Origin: Aquabacter spiritensis
GTDB lineage: Bacteria > Pseudomonadota > Alphaproteobacteria > Rhizobiales > Xanthobacteraceae
Length of the DNA stretch: 64,000 nucleotides
Direction of reading: 5' to 3'
Assembly: GCF_004346185.1 (NCBI RefSeq)
Contig: NZ_SMAI01000008.1
Span: 124,001-188,000 of the forward strand
The position numbers and the translations under genes were made by a program. Positions 52,673-60,887 of this stretch are shown here, in pieces; the first letter of the stretch is position 1, and each line of letters starts with the position of its first letter. The notes beneath the pieces were generated by a model. The model was not told the origin of the DNA and made no database searches. It was given only the letters and a program-made list of their open reading frames with translations.

Positions 52673-53437
52673 TTGAAAAAGCAGAGCCAAGTGCGGGAGC
52701 GCGAGACCCCCGCCCGGGCGAAATCCCCGCCTCGCCCCGCCGGCGCGAAGCGCCCGTCCGTGCGCACCCGCCTCGACCCGACCGTGCGCGAGCGCATGAT
52801 TCTCGAAGCCGCGGTCGAGTTTTTCGCCGAGCATGGCTTCGAGGCGCAGACCAAAGAACTGGCGGAGCGGATCGGGGTCTCCCAGGGCCTGATCTTCCGC
52901 TATTTCGGCACGAAGCAGAATCTGGTCGAGCAGGTCTATCAGAAGGTCTTTCTCAGCCGCTGGTCGCAGGCGTGGGAACTGGGCCTGCGCGACCGATCCG
53001 TGCCCTTTCCCGACCGTCTCGAGCGATTCTATCTGTCGTATTTCGACGCCGTCGACGAATCGACGTGGATCCGGGTCTCACTCTACGCAAGCTTGGCCGG
53101 TCACGACATTACGGCGCGCTACGTCCAGACCCATGTCAACCGCCTCCTCGAAATCGTCCTGAGCGAGCTGCAGGTCTATCGCGGCCTGCCGGACGATTCG
53201 TCGGTGGATCCGATCGAATTCGAGCTGGTGTGGCACCTGCATTCGACGTTCATTTACTTCCTGGTCCGGAAATATATTCACCGGCTGCCGGTGGCTGAGG
53301 ACAAGCCGATGGTCGTTGCGCGCATCGTCGCAAACTTCCTCAACGAATTCATATCCGTGGCCCCGGCATCTGACGCGCCTCCCCGCAAGCGGCGCGCCGC
53401 TGCCGCCGCGCCGGGCAAGCGGCCGCAGCGGCTCTGA
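52673..53437 (+). CDS. TetR-family transcriptional regulator
   Basis: 254-residue regulator. A basic Pro/Arg-rich N-terminal tail (about 1-37) precedes the TetR helix-turn-helix (ILEAAVEFFAEHGFEAQ to GVSQGLIFRYFGTKQNL). The C-terminal ligand domain has no recognised ligand signature. The TTG at 52673 follows GGAG at 7 bases; an upstream in-frame TTG at 52595 falls inside the operator and is less likely. The divergent arrangement with the BKACE operon suggests it controls that operon. The C-terminus is Lys/Arg/Ala-rich. Confidence 0.88.
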   Translation: MKKQSQVRERETPARAKSPPRPAGAKRPSVRTRLDPTVRERMILEAAVEFFAEHGFEAQTKELAERIGVSQGLIFRYFGTKQNLVEQVYQKVFLSRWSQAWELGLRDRSVPFPDRLERFYLSYFDAVDESTWIRVSLYASLAGHDITARYVQTHVNRLLEIVLSELQVYRGLPDDSSVDPIEFELVWHLHSTFIYFLVRKYIHRLPVAEDKPMVVARIVANFLNEFISVAPASDAPPRKRRAAAAAPGKRPQRL

Positions 53438-53441
53438 CCGG

Positions 53442-54515
53442 TCAGTCCACCCAGAGGCGCAGGGTACCGGCGCTGTGGGCTCCGTGCACGCGCACCGTTT
53501 CTCCCGCGGAGAAGGTCCGCGCGCCGGAAAACGGATAGAACAGGCAAGCCCACGCCGAGTGCCACCCGCGCCCCGGTGCGTTCTCGTACACGCCGCTCTC
53601 GTCCATTTGGAGCCGCAGCCATTGCACGATGCCGTCGGCGGCTCCGCCCTCCGCGGTCAGATCGACGTCCGCCGCGTTAGGATAAGGTCCGCCGGATTCG
53701 AAATCGAAATCGAACAGAGCCGCAACCGTGCTGCGCAATTCCAGGCCAGGCTCTCCGGCGGGAAGGCGGATGGGCCGCTGCAGGAGCGGATTGAACCCCG
53801 AGAGATCGAAGCCGGAAACTTCCCCCAGCAGGCTTTTCTCGAGGTCCGGCCAAGCGCACAGGGCGACCTGCGCCGCAGCCGACCGCGGGATGGCGACGCC
53901 GCCCGGCTTCAGGAACTGGCGAACCGCGTGCTCCATCGCCGGAAGAACGTCTTCCCCGACCACATTGTTGGCGACGATTTCCTGGACCAAAATATCGACC
54001 CGCCCACCGAGATCGGCCTCGGCGTCGAGGTCCTTCGAATGTTTCGGGATGATGCGCACACGCTCGGCGAGCCCGTTCTGCGCGACGATGTGGGCGGCAG
54101 CCGCTGCGACCGGGGCGTTCATTTCACAGGACGCCACCTCCGCGGCGCCGGCGCGCGCCGCCATCATCCCGAGCAGGCCCGTCCCCGCCCCGATATCGAG
54201 AACTCGGCTGTCCGGGCGCACGGCACGGCGCAGCGCCGCCTCGTAACTGTCGTTCCGATGGGTGTCGCGGACGATCCGGAAATGCCAGGAGGGGACGCCC
54301 GCGGACAGGCAGATGTCCGTCATGGAGCGCACGTCGGGATCGTCGGGCGCGAGGGCACGGGCGCGCATCGCCAGGTCGTACACCCGGTGCACGGGCCCGT
54401 TCTTCGCAGCGAGTTGCGCGAGTGCCGCGAGCTTTCGGGCATCGCAATCCGCTTGCGCGACGAAGCTGTCGAATGCCTTCCGAAGCATCTCGGTGTGTGC
54501 GGGTCCCCCATCCAT
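53442..54515 (-). CDS. PRMT-like protein methyltransferase (protein arginine methyltransferase fold)
   Basis: 357-residue class I SAM methyltransferase. SAM motif [10 protein letters not shown] is at 105-114, the ribose-binding acidic residue Glu131 lies in CEMN, and a PRMT-like double-Glu loop is visible: Glu179 and Glu188 in [12 protein letters not shown], spaced E-x8-E as in eukaryotic PRMTs. The preceding [19 protein letters not shown] resembles the start of PRMT7-type domains. The C-terminal half is beta-rich, as in the PRMT barrel. The ATG at 54515 follows GGAGGG. Convergent with the TetR gene. Target is unknown. Confidence 0.82.
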   Translation of the reverse strand: MDGGPAHTEMLRKAFDSFVAQADCDARKLAALAQLAAKNGPVHRVYDLAMRARALAPDDPDVRSMTDICLSAGVPSWHFRIVRDTHRNDSYEAALRRAVRPDSRVLDIGAGTGLLGMMAARAGAAEVASCEMNAPVAAAAAHIVAQNGLAERVRIIPKHSKDLDAEADLGGRVDILVQEIVANNVVGEDVLPAMEHAVRQFLKPGGVAIPRSAAAQVALCAWPDLEKSLLGEVSGFDLSGFNPLLQRPIRLPAGEPGLELRSTVAALFDFDFESGGPYPNAADVDLTAEGGAADGIVQWLRLQMDESGVYENAPGRGWHSAWACLFYPFSGARTFSAGETVRVHGAHSAGTLRLWVD

Positions 54516-54667
54516 GTCACGCCCTCCAGCCCCGTCGATCAACGCAGAGTTGCCGTTTCTGTCAAGGCGGCGCCTCCGCCTCGCGACGCTCGCCCCTTGG
54601 CCGGATGAAGCTGGCGGCGTATCCAGGCATCGGTCGGCACGTCGCGGCCTGCTTGAGCGTCAGGGAC

Positions 54668-55690
54668 ATGAAAATCTTGGTGACCGGCACGGCCGGCTTC
54701 ATTGGTTACCATACGGCGCGCGCGCTCCTCGCACGCGGGGACGACGTCATCGGCCTTGATGCGGTGAACGCGTATTACGACGTCACCCTGAAGGAGGCGC
54801 GGCTCGCCGAGCTGGCCCGCGCCGCGCAGGAAAGTGCCGGCACCTATCGTTTTGTGCGTGGCGATCTCGCCGATCCCACGGCGCTGGCGGCGTGTTTCGG
54901 CGCAGGCGGGGTGGACCGGGTCATCCATCTCGCCGCACAAGCGGGCGTGCGGCATTCCATCACCCACCCCGAAGATTACGTGGCGTCGAATTTGGTCGGC
55001 TTCAGCGCCATCCTCGAAGCCTGTCGCCGGCACGCGGTCGCACATCTCACATATGCGTCGACATCGAGCGTCTACGGGGCGAACACGCGGCTGCCCTTCT
55101 CCGAGCATGCGGGCGCCGATCATCCACTGCAGTTTTACGCCGCCACCAAGCGCGCCAACGAACTGATGGCGCACTCTTACAGTCACCTGTTCCGGCTGCC
55201 GACCACGGGCTTGCGGTTCTTCACCGTCTATGGCCCCTGGGGGCGGCCCGACATGGCCCTGTTCCTGTTCACGCGACGGATTCTCGCGGGCGAGCCCATC
55301 GAGGTGTTCAATCACGGCCACCATACCCGAGACTTCACCTTCGTCGACGATATCGTCGAGGGCGTGGTGCGGGCGAGCGACCAGGTCGCGCAACCCGATC
55401 CGGACTGGAATTCGGACCGTCCCGATCCCGCGGCTTCCAATGCTCCGTTCCGGATCTTCAATATCGGCAACGACTCGCCGGTCCACCTGATCGACTATAT
55501 CGAGGTGCTCGAGGACTGCCTCGGGCGCAAGGCGATCAAGCAGATGATGCCGGCCCAACCCGGCGACGTGCCGGACACGCGGGCCGATGTTTCCGCGCTG
55601 ATGGCCGCGGTGGGCTACCGGCCGAAGACTCCCGTCCGGGACGGGGTGGCGCGCTTCGTCGCGTGGTACCGCAGCTATTACGGTGCGTGA
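54668..55690 (+). CDS. NAD-dependent sugar-nucleotide epimerase, UDP-glucuronate 4-epimerase type
   Basis: 340-residue extended SDR. GTAGFIG nucleotide loop near residues 7-13, STSSVYG and YAATK active-site motifs, and [18 protein letters not shown], which is typical of UDP-glucuronate 4-epimerases (LpsL/CapI group) that make UDP-galacturonate. Alone on its strand; its 3' end overlaps the DUF2254 gene by 13 bases. It is 8.4 kb away from the decarboxylase, but both use UDP-glucuronate and would serve the polymer. Confidence 0.92.
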   Translation: MKILVTGTAGFIGYHTARALLARGDDVIGLDAVNAYYDVTLKEARLAELARAAQESAGTYRFVRGDLADPTALAACFGAGGVDRVIHLAAQAGVRHSITHPEDYVASNLVGFSAILEACRRHAVAHLTYASTSSVYGANTRLPFSEHAGADHPLQFYAATKRANELMAHSYSHLFRLPTTGLRFFTVYGPWGRPDMALFLFTRRILAGEPIEVFNHGHHTRDFTFVDDIVEGVVRASDQVAQPDPDWNSDRPDPAASNAPFRIFNIGNDSPVHLIDYIEVLEDCLGRKAIKQMMPAQPGDVPDTRADVSALMAAVGYRPKTPVRDGVARFVAWYRSYYGA

Positions 55691-57003
55691 GGATCGACGC
55701 GGCCCGATGCGGCCAGGACCTCGCCGCGCCGGGTTCGAATGAAGCGGCGGTAGCGATTGCGCACATCGTCGAGATCGTCCGCATTGGACACGCTGCGCTC
55801 GGCGTCGGCCAAGACCAGACCCGCATGGCGGGACAGCGTGGCGAGGCGGTGGGGCGCGGTTTCGCAACTGGCGATAGCGGCGAGCACCTCCAGCTGCCGG
55901 ACGAGTACCGTCGCACTGCCGCGGGCATTCTGCCGGATCAGGTGGAACATGGAATCGGCGAGCCCGTCATAATCGACGTTGCGGACCACCAGGACCGGCT
56001 TGCCCTGCCGCATCACCACGCCACTGCGCAGATGGAACGGCCCGATGTCGCACAAGGCGGCGCCAAGCCGGTCCAGCACGCTCAGTGCGGTGTAGGGATC
56101 ATTGATGCCCGGGGACAAAGCCCGCACGGCGACCTCGACCAGCTGACGCACGGCGAATTCGAGGTCTGCCGAAGACATGCGCTTCGAGCCGAGCGCGGTG
56201 GCCGCGCGGACCGCCTCTTGCGCCCCCTCGGTTTCCGGCGTCACCACCGCGATGGGCGAGCCCGGGAAGACATGATCGCCCGGACGGACGAGAAGGAGGA
56301 TCTGCGCGTCCCTCTCCGCCGCCCAATCGGCGAGGCCGTCTGTGTCGAGCTCTTGCAGATATCCGCGCCGCGGATCGCACACCACCTGCCCATCGGACCA
56401 GATCGACGCATCCGGTGCCTCCGGTTGCGGCTCCTTGGTCGTGAGGCGCTGGATCGCGGCGCGCAGATCCTCTCCGACCAGGTCGATCACCGTATCGACA
56501 TTGATGCGCGAGGCGATATGAGCCACGAAATAGACCAAGGTCGCGACGCAGATCATAGCGAGGAACAGCCCAGCGCTGAGCGCCAGATGCGGGACGAACT
56601 CCCCCTCGTCCTGGGTGCGGATGCTGCGCAGGACCATCAAGGCATAAGCGAAAGTGCCGAGAAAGATTCCGAGGGTGAGCTGGTTGCCCCGGTCGCGCGT
56701 GAAGTTGCGCAAAAGCCGGGGCCCCATCTGGCCCGCCGCGAGCGACAAGGCTGCGATGGTGATCGAGAAAACCGTGCCTGCGACGCCGATCGCGGACGAC
56801 GCGATGGCGCCGAGCAGGGTCCGGGCGCCGGTGCCGCCGCCGTCATAGAGCCAGGTCTTGCGAAGCCCGTCCGTCAGGGAGTCGGTGCGATCCACATGGA
56901 CGAGGCCCAAGGCCAGAAGAATGCCCGCTGCCACGGCCAGGCCGGGCACGACCCAGAAGGTCTCGCCGAGATCGTTGAACAGCTTTCGAATTCGAGCCTT
57001 CAC
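55678..57003 (-). CDS. DUF2254 membrane protein
   Basis: 441 residues with four hydrophobic segments in the N-terminal ~160 (about 18-36, 63-90, 110-128, 140-160) and a large C-terminal soluble part. The motifs [23 protein letters not shown] and [16 protein letters not shown] are characteristic of DUF2254. The family has no settled function. GTG at 57003 is preceded by GGGGGA. Convergent with and overlapping the epimerase gene. Confidence 0.9.
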   Translation of the reverse strand: MKARIRKLFNDLGETFWVVPGLAVAAGILLALGLVHVDRTDSLTDGLRKTWLYDGGGTGARTLLGAIASSAIGVAGTVFSITIAALSLAAGQMGPRLLRNFTRDRGNQLTLGIFLGTFAYALMVLRSIRTQDEGEFVPHLALSAGLFLAMICVATLVYFVAHIASRINVDTVIDLVGEDLRAAIQRLTTKEPQPEAPDASIWSDGQVVCDPRRGYLQELDTDGLADWAAERDAQILLLVRPGDHVFPGSPIAVVTPETEGAQEAVRAATALGSKRMSSADLEFAVRQLVEVAVRALSPGINDPYTALSVLDRLGAALCDIGPFHLRSGVVMRQGKPVLVVRNVDYDGLADSMFHLIRQNARGSATVLVRQLEVLAAIASCETAPHRLATLSRHAGLVLADAERSVSNADDLDDVRNRYRRFIRTRRGEVLAASGRVDPHAP

Positions 57004-57113
57004 GGCGTCCCCCGTCGACGCCGGCGCCTCGGCGGAAAGAACGGTGCTGGTGCACCTGTGCGCAGGGAGTGAACCGCACGGCCGCGCCTGCGGTTCCGCA
57101 CCGCCTGTCGCGA

Positions 57114-58241
57114 TCAGGCACCGATGGCGCGGGCGATGATGATCTTCTGAATGTCGGACGTGCCTTCGTAGATCTGGCAGACCCGGACGTCGCGATAGAT
57201 CCGCTCGACCGGAAAATCGGCGAGATAGCCATAGCCGCCGAAGGTCTGCAGCGCGCGCGAAACGATCCGCTCGGCGGCCTCGGAGGCGAACAGTTTCGCA
57301 ATGGCGGCCTCGGTGAGGCAGGGAATGCCGGCATCCTTCAGCCGCGCCGCGCTGAGGACGAGCTGTGTCGCGGCCTCGAGGTCGGCCCGCATCTCGGCGA
57401 GGCGGAATGCCACCGCCTGATGGTCGAAGATCGCCTTGCCGAACGCCCGCCTCTCCTTGGCATAAGCGAGGGCCGCCGTGTAGGCGGAGCGCGCCATGCC
57501 GACGCTCTGCGCGGCGATTCCGATCCGCCCGGTTTCGAGCGAGGAGAGGGCGATGCGATAGCCCTCCCCCTCCTCCCCGATGCGGAATTCGGATGGCACT
57601 TCGAGATCCTCGAAGCGCAGCGAACAGGTGTCGGAGGCCCTTTGGCCGAGCTTGTCCTCGACCTTGGCGACGACATAGCCCTTGGCCGAGGTCGGCACCA
57701 GAAAGGCGGTGATGGGGCTCTTGGTCGCCGCCCCCTCGACCCGCGCGAACAGGATGATCCAGCCGCCGATGGCGCCGGACGTGATGAATTCCTTGCCGCC
57801 ATTCAGCACATAGCGGTCGTTGTGCCGCACGGCGCGGGTGGCGAGCGCGCCGGCATCGGACCCGGCCTCGGCCTCGGTCAGGCCGAACGCGCCGATAAAG
57901 TTGCCGCGCGCCGCCGGTCGCAGCACCTGCGCTTTCTGGTCCGGCGTGCCGTAGCGCTCCAGAATGGCGTTGAAGGGGGCATTGTGGACGCTCATGACGG
58001 TGGAGACCGCTCCGTCGCCGGCCGCCACTTCGATGAGGGCGAGCGCGTAGCTGACATAATCGGCGCCGGCCCCGTCATGCTCCGGCGCCACCGTCATGCC
58101 CATGAAGCCGAGCTCGGCGAGGCTGCGGAACACCTCCGGCTCGATCCGCTTCTCGCGGTCGCGCCGCGCGGCGCCGGGCGCCAGCACCGCGCGCGAGAAG
58201 GCGGCGGCGGTCTCCTGGATCAGGCGCTGTTCTTCGGTCAC
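57114..58241 (-). CDS. acyl-CoA dehydrogenase
   Basis: 375-residue FAD enzyme that introduces a trans-2 double bond in an acyl-CoA. Features: substrate-binding GAFGLTEAEAGSDAGALATRA, FITSGAIGGW, SVGMARSAYTAALAYAKERRAFG, and the catalytic Glu in IYEGTSDIQ near the C-terminus, the position of short/medium-chain members. A strong GAGGAGGGG site precedes the GTG at 58241. Last gene of the acyl-CoA operon, 37 bases after the SDR gene. Chain-length or branch preference cannot be read. Confidence 0.94.
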   Translation of the reverse strand: MTEEQRLIQETAAAFSRAVLAPGAARRDREKRIEPEVFRSLAELGFMGMTVAPEHDGAGADYVSYALALIEVAAGDGAVSTVMSVHNAPFNAILERYGTPDQKAQVLRPAARGNFIGAFGLTEAEAGSDAGALATRAVRHNDRYVLNGGKEFITSGAIGGWIILFARVEGAATKSPITAFLVPTSAKGYVVAKVEDKLGQRASDTCSLRFEDLEVPSEFRIGEEGEGYRIALSSLETGRIGIAAQSVGMARSAYTAALAYAKERRAFGKAIFDHQAVAFRLAEMRADLEAATQLVLSAARLKDAGIPCLTEAAIAKLFASEAAERIVSRALQTFGGYGYLADFPVERIYRDVRVCQIYEGTSDIQKIIIARAIGA

Positions 58242-58278
58242 GTCCGCCCCTCCTCTTTCGGTTCGCGCCGGTCGGGCG

Positions 58279-59040
58279 CTATCGCGGCGGCATGCGCAGC
58301 GCGCCGTCGAGCCGGATGACCTCGCCGTTGAGCATGGGATTGCCGACGATATGGAGCACCAGATCGGCATATTCCTCCGGCCGGCCGAGCCGCGAGGGAA
58401 ACGGCACGCTGGCGCCGAGACTGTCCTGCACCGCCTGCGGCAGGCCCCGCAGCATCGCCGTCTCGAAGATGCCGGGCGCAATGGTCATGGCGCGGATGCC
58501 GGCGCCTGCGAGTTCGCGGGCCACCGGAAGCGTGAGCCCGGCCACGCCGGCTTTGGAGGCGGCATAGGCCGCCTGCCCGATCTGCCCATCGAAAGCGGCG
58601 ATCGAGGCGGTCGACACGATCACCCCCCGCTCTCCTCCTGCCAGAGGGTCGAGCGCCGCCGCTCCGGCGGCGAACAGGCGGATCATGTTGAAGGTGCCGA
58701 TGAGATTGATCTCGATCACGCGCCGGAAGGCGTCGAGGTCGAGCGGGCCATTGCGGCCCACGACTTTCCCGGCATCCGCCACACCGGCGCAGTTCACCAG
58801 GATGCGCGCCGGACCGTGCGCGGCAGCGGCCGCTTCGACGGCGGCCACAGCGCTCTCGGCGCGCGCGACGTCGCAGCCGAAGGCGGCGCCACCGATCTCT
58901 TCGGCGACGGCGCGGGCCCCTGCCTCGTTGAAATCGAGCAGCGCCACTTTCGCGCCGGCCGCCGAAAGTGCCCGCGCGGTGGCCGCGCCGAGCCCCGAAG
59001 CGGCCCCCGTGATCAGAGCGGCGTGTCCTTGAACCTGCAT
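58279..59040 (-). CDS. short-chain dehydrogenase, 3-hydroxyacyl-CoA dehydrogenase type II-like
   Basis: 253-residue SDR. Cofactor loop TGAASGLG, NCAG, catalytic Ser in STASIAAF and Tyr/Lys in YAASK. The FDGQIGQAAYAASKAGVAGLTLPVARELA stretch and APGIFETAMLRGLP resemble type II 3-hydroxyacyl-CoA dehydrogenases (HSD17B10 group). ATG at 59040, though a GTG-containing longer frame runs further upstream. Fits the oxidation step of a beta-oxidation sequence with the ligase and dehydrogenase of the same operon. Confidence 0.91.
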   Translation of the reverse strand: MQVQGHAALITGAASGLGAATARALSAAGAKVALLDFNEAGARAVAEEIGGAAFGCDVARAESAVAAVEAAAAAHGPARILVNCAGVADAGKVVGRNGPLDLDAFRRVIEINLIGTFNMIRLFAAGAAALDPLAGGERGVIVSTASIAAFDGQIGQAAYAASKAGVAGLTLPVARELAGAGIRAMTIAPGIFETAMLRGLPQAVQDSLGASVPFPSRLGRPEEYADLVLHIVGNPMLNGEVIRLDGALRMPPR

Positions 59041-59158
59041 GACGATCGTCCCGATTGGTCCCGCACGGAAGGCCCCGCCCGGGTTCGTGTCAATCCGCGC
59101 CCCCGCCGGGCGGGTGGCCGCCGTCCCGGCAGCCGGCATTTTCGCCTCAGGCGCAAAT

Positions 59159-59920
59159 CTACTGGCCGATCAGCCCCCCGGCGGCGAAGCCACCATCGAC
59201 CCCCAGGGTCTGGCCCGTGACGAAGCCGGATTTGGTCCCGTCGAGGAGAAACGCGATCGCGCCGGCGACCTCGCCCGGCGCCGCATAGCGCTTCATCGGC
59301 ACCGTCCGCATCCAAGCCGCGCGGGCCTCATTGGTATGCAACGCCTTGACGAGGGGCGTTTCGATCGGCCCCGGCGCGACGGCATTCACCCGCACATTGT
59401 CGGCGGCGAGTTCCACCGCCATCACCTGGGTCAGGAGGATAACCCCGGCCTTGGAGGAGCCATAGGCCGAGCGGCCGAGATTGCCCCTCTGGCCGGACAC
59501 AGAGGCGATATTGACGATCGAACCGCCGCCATTCGCCTTCATCGCCCGCGCCGCCTCCCGCGCCACGACAAAGGTGCCGACCAGATTGACGTCGAGGATC
59601 TTGCGGAACAGGTCGGCCGACGTGTCGAGGGCCGGAACGTCGCGGGCGATGCCCGCGCAATTCACGACGCCGCGCAGCGGCCCGAAGTCGCGGTCGACAG
59701 CCGCGACCGTCTCGACCACAGCCGGCTCGTCCGTGACATCGAGCTGAAGAACCCGCAGCGCATTGCCGTGACCTGCGAGCGCGGCCTGGGTCGCAGCGAG
59801 ATTCGCCTCGGAGACGTCGGCGGCGACGACCCGCCAACCCGCCTTCAGCAAGTCCTCCACCAGCGCGAGACCGATCCCCGAGGCCCCTCCCGTTACCAGG
59901 ACGCTTCCATGATCCGGCAC
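59159..59920 (-). CDS. short-chain dehydrogenase/reductase
   Basis: 253-residue SDR. TGGASGIG loop, NCAG, catalytic IASVSGQRGN plus YGSSK, C-terminal GVDGGFAAGG. It resembles FabG-type or general hydroxyacyl dehydrogenases and is clearly different from the second SDR gene at 58279. It begins 45 bases after the smaller PCC gene. Two SDRs in one operon may handle two successive or stereochemically different hydroxy intermediates (inference). Confidence 0.9.
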   Translation of the reverse strand: MPDHGSVLVTGGASGIGLALVEDLLKAGWRVVAADVSEANLAATQAALAGHGNALRVLQLDVTDEPAVVETVAAVDRDFGPLRGVVNCAGIARDVPALDTSADLFRKILDVNLVGTFVVAREAARAMKANGGGSIVNIASVSGQRGNLGRSAYGSSKAGVILLTQVMAVELAADNVRVNAVAPGPIETPLVKALHTNEARAAWMRTVPMKRYAAPGEVAGAIAFLLDGTKSGFVTGQTLGVDGGFAAGGLIGQ

Positions 59921-59965
59921 GCTCTTCTCCCATGTCCGAAGTTTCTTATGCGCCTGTGCGCGGCT

Positions 59966-60358
59966 TTAGCTGTCACCCGCGATCCATTCCTCGAGCGCGA
60001 GTTCGAAGGTGACGCAGACCGGATTGCGCCCGGCGAGAAAGCGCCCGCCATAGACCCGGCCCTGCGCATCCGACACCGTGCCGAACAGGCAGGCCTCAAG
60101 AGTGCCGTCGATGGTGCGGACCTCGCCGGAAAGGCTCAGCGTCTCGACCGCGGCACCGCGCACGTGAACCTCCGCCCCTCCGGCGGCTTGGAGCCAAGCC
60201 TCCGTCAGGCTGCCCAGGCTGGCGCGCACCAGGGCGGCTGCAAAGCCGTTCTCCGCACACACCGCTTCCACGGCGCCGACCAGATCCTCGTTCGGGCGGA
60301 TGCGCGCATAAAGCAGCCGCCCCGTGCGGCCCACTTCCAGCCGGATCTCAGACGGCAT
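59966..60358 (-). CDS. PCC/DUF296-domain protein lacking the usual histidines
   Basis: 130-residue single-domain protein of the plants-and-prokaryotes conserved (PCC, DUF296) family. The core LLYARIRPNEDLVGAVEAVC and the DAQGRVYGGRFLAG turn are those of the family, but the metal-site histidines seen in its neighbour (His114, His116 and His130 there) are Cys91, Phe93 and Arg106 here. It starts inside the end of the larger PCC gene (11-base overlap). Function unknown; PCC domains form trimers, so a mixed trimer is possible. Confidence 0.85.
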   Translation of the reverse strand: MPSEIRLEVGRTGRLLYARIRPNEDLVGAVEAVCAENGFAAALVRASLGSLTEAWLQAAGGAEVHVRGAAVETLSLSGEVRTIDGTLEACLFGTVSDAQGRVYGGRFLAGRNPVCVTFELALEEWIAGDS

Positions 60359-60887
60359 GAGCGCGCTCCACCGGAACGGGATGGAACACCGACATGGCGG
60401 TCTCGGGGTCGGGCCTCTGCGCGATCCAGACCGCCGCGAACATGCGGGCATGGACGACGGGGGGATCGTCTCCCACGATCGCCGCATGCGGCAGGACATG
60501 GCCGCCGAACACCGAACCCTGCGCATCGCAGAAGAGGGCGTGGCAATGAACCAGCGGGAGCCCGCCGGCATCCCGCCCGAGCGCGCCGCCGCCGCCGATC
60601 GCCGCCGCAGGTCCGGCCTCGATCGGATCGGAATAGCGCGCGACCTGCGGCCCCTCGGGATTGGGCGCGGCGATGCAATAGCTCAGCCGGGAGAAGGCGC
60701 CGCCCTGCAGCGTGAACACGGCCGAAGCGACGCCGTTTTGGCCGAGCGCCGCGACCAGACACGCATGCAGCGACCGGCCGGGAAGCAGGTGGAACCGCAC
60801 CGCCCGCCCGCGCGCCTCGGCGCGGCTCTCGCGGCGGTTCGGCGCGACGGGCCCGGGATGACGCAGCAGGCGCGGCATGGTGGTCAC
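60348..60887 (-). CDS. PCC/DUF296-domain protein with intact histidine site
   Basis: 179 residues with an N-terminal extension (about 1-28) and a PCC/DUF296 domain. The metal-type site is complete: VHCHALFCDAQGSVFGGH with His114, His116 and His130. SLHACLVAALGQNGVASAVFTLQGG is the conserved first helix and strand. Starts by overlapping the ligase stop (ATGA). PCC proteins are known mainly as plant DNA-binding AHL domains and as uncharacterised prokaryotic proteins; co-occurrence with acyl-CoA genes suggests a metabolic role here. Confidence 0.85.
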   Translation of the reverse strand: MTTMPRLLRHPGPVAPNRRESRAEARGRAVRFHLLPGRSLHACLVAALGQNGVASAVFTLQGGAFSRLSYCIAAPNPEGPQVARYSDPIEAGPAAAIGGGGALGRDAGGLPLVHCHALFCDAQGSVFGGHVLPHAAIVGDDPPVVHARMFAAVWIAQRPDPETAMSVFHPVPVERAHAV

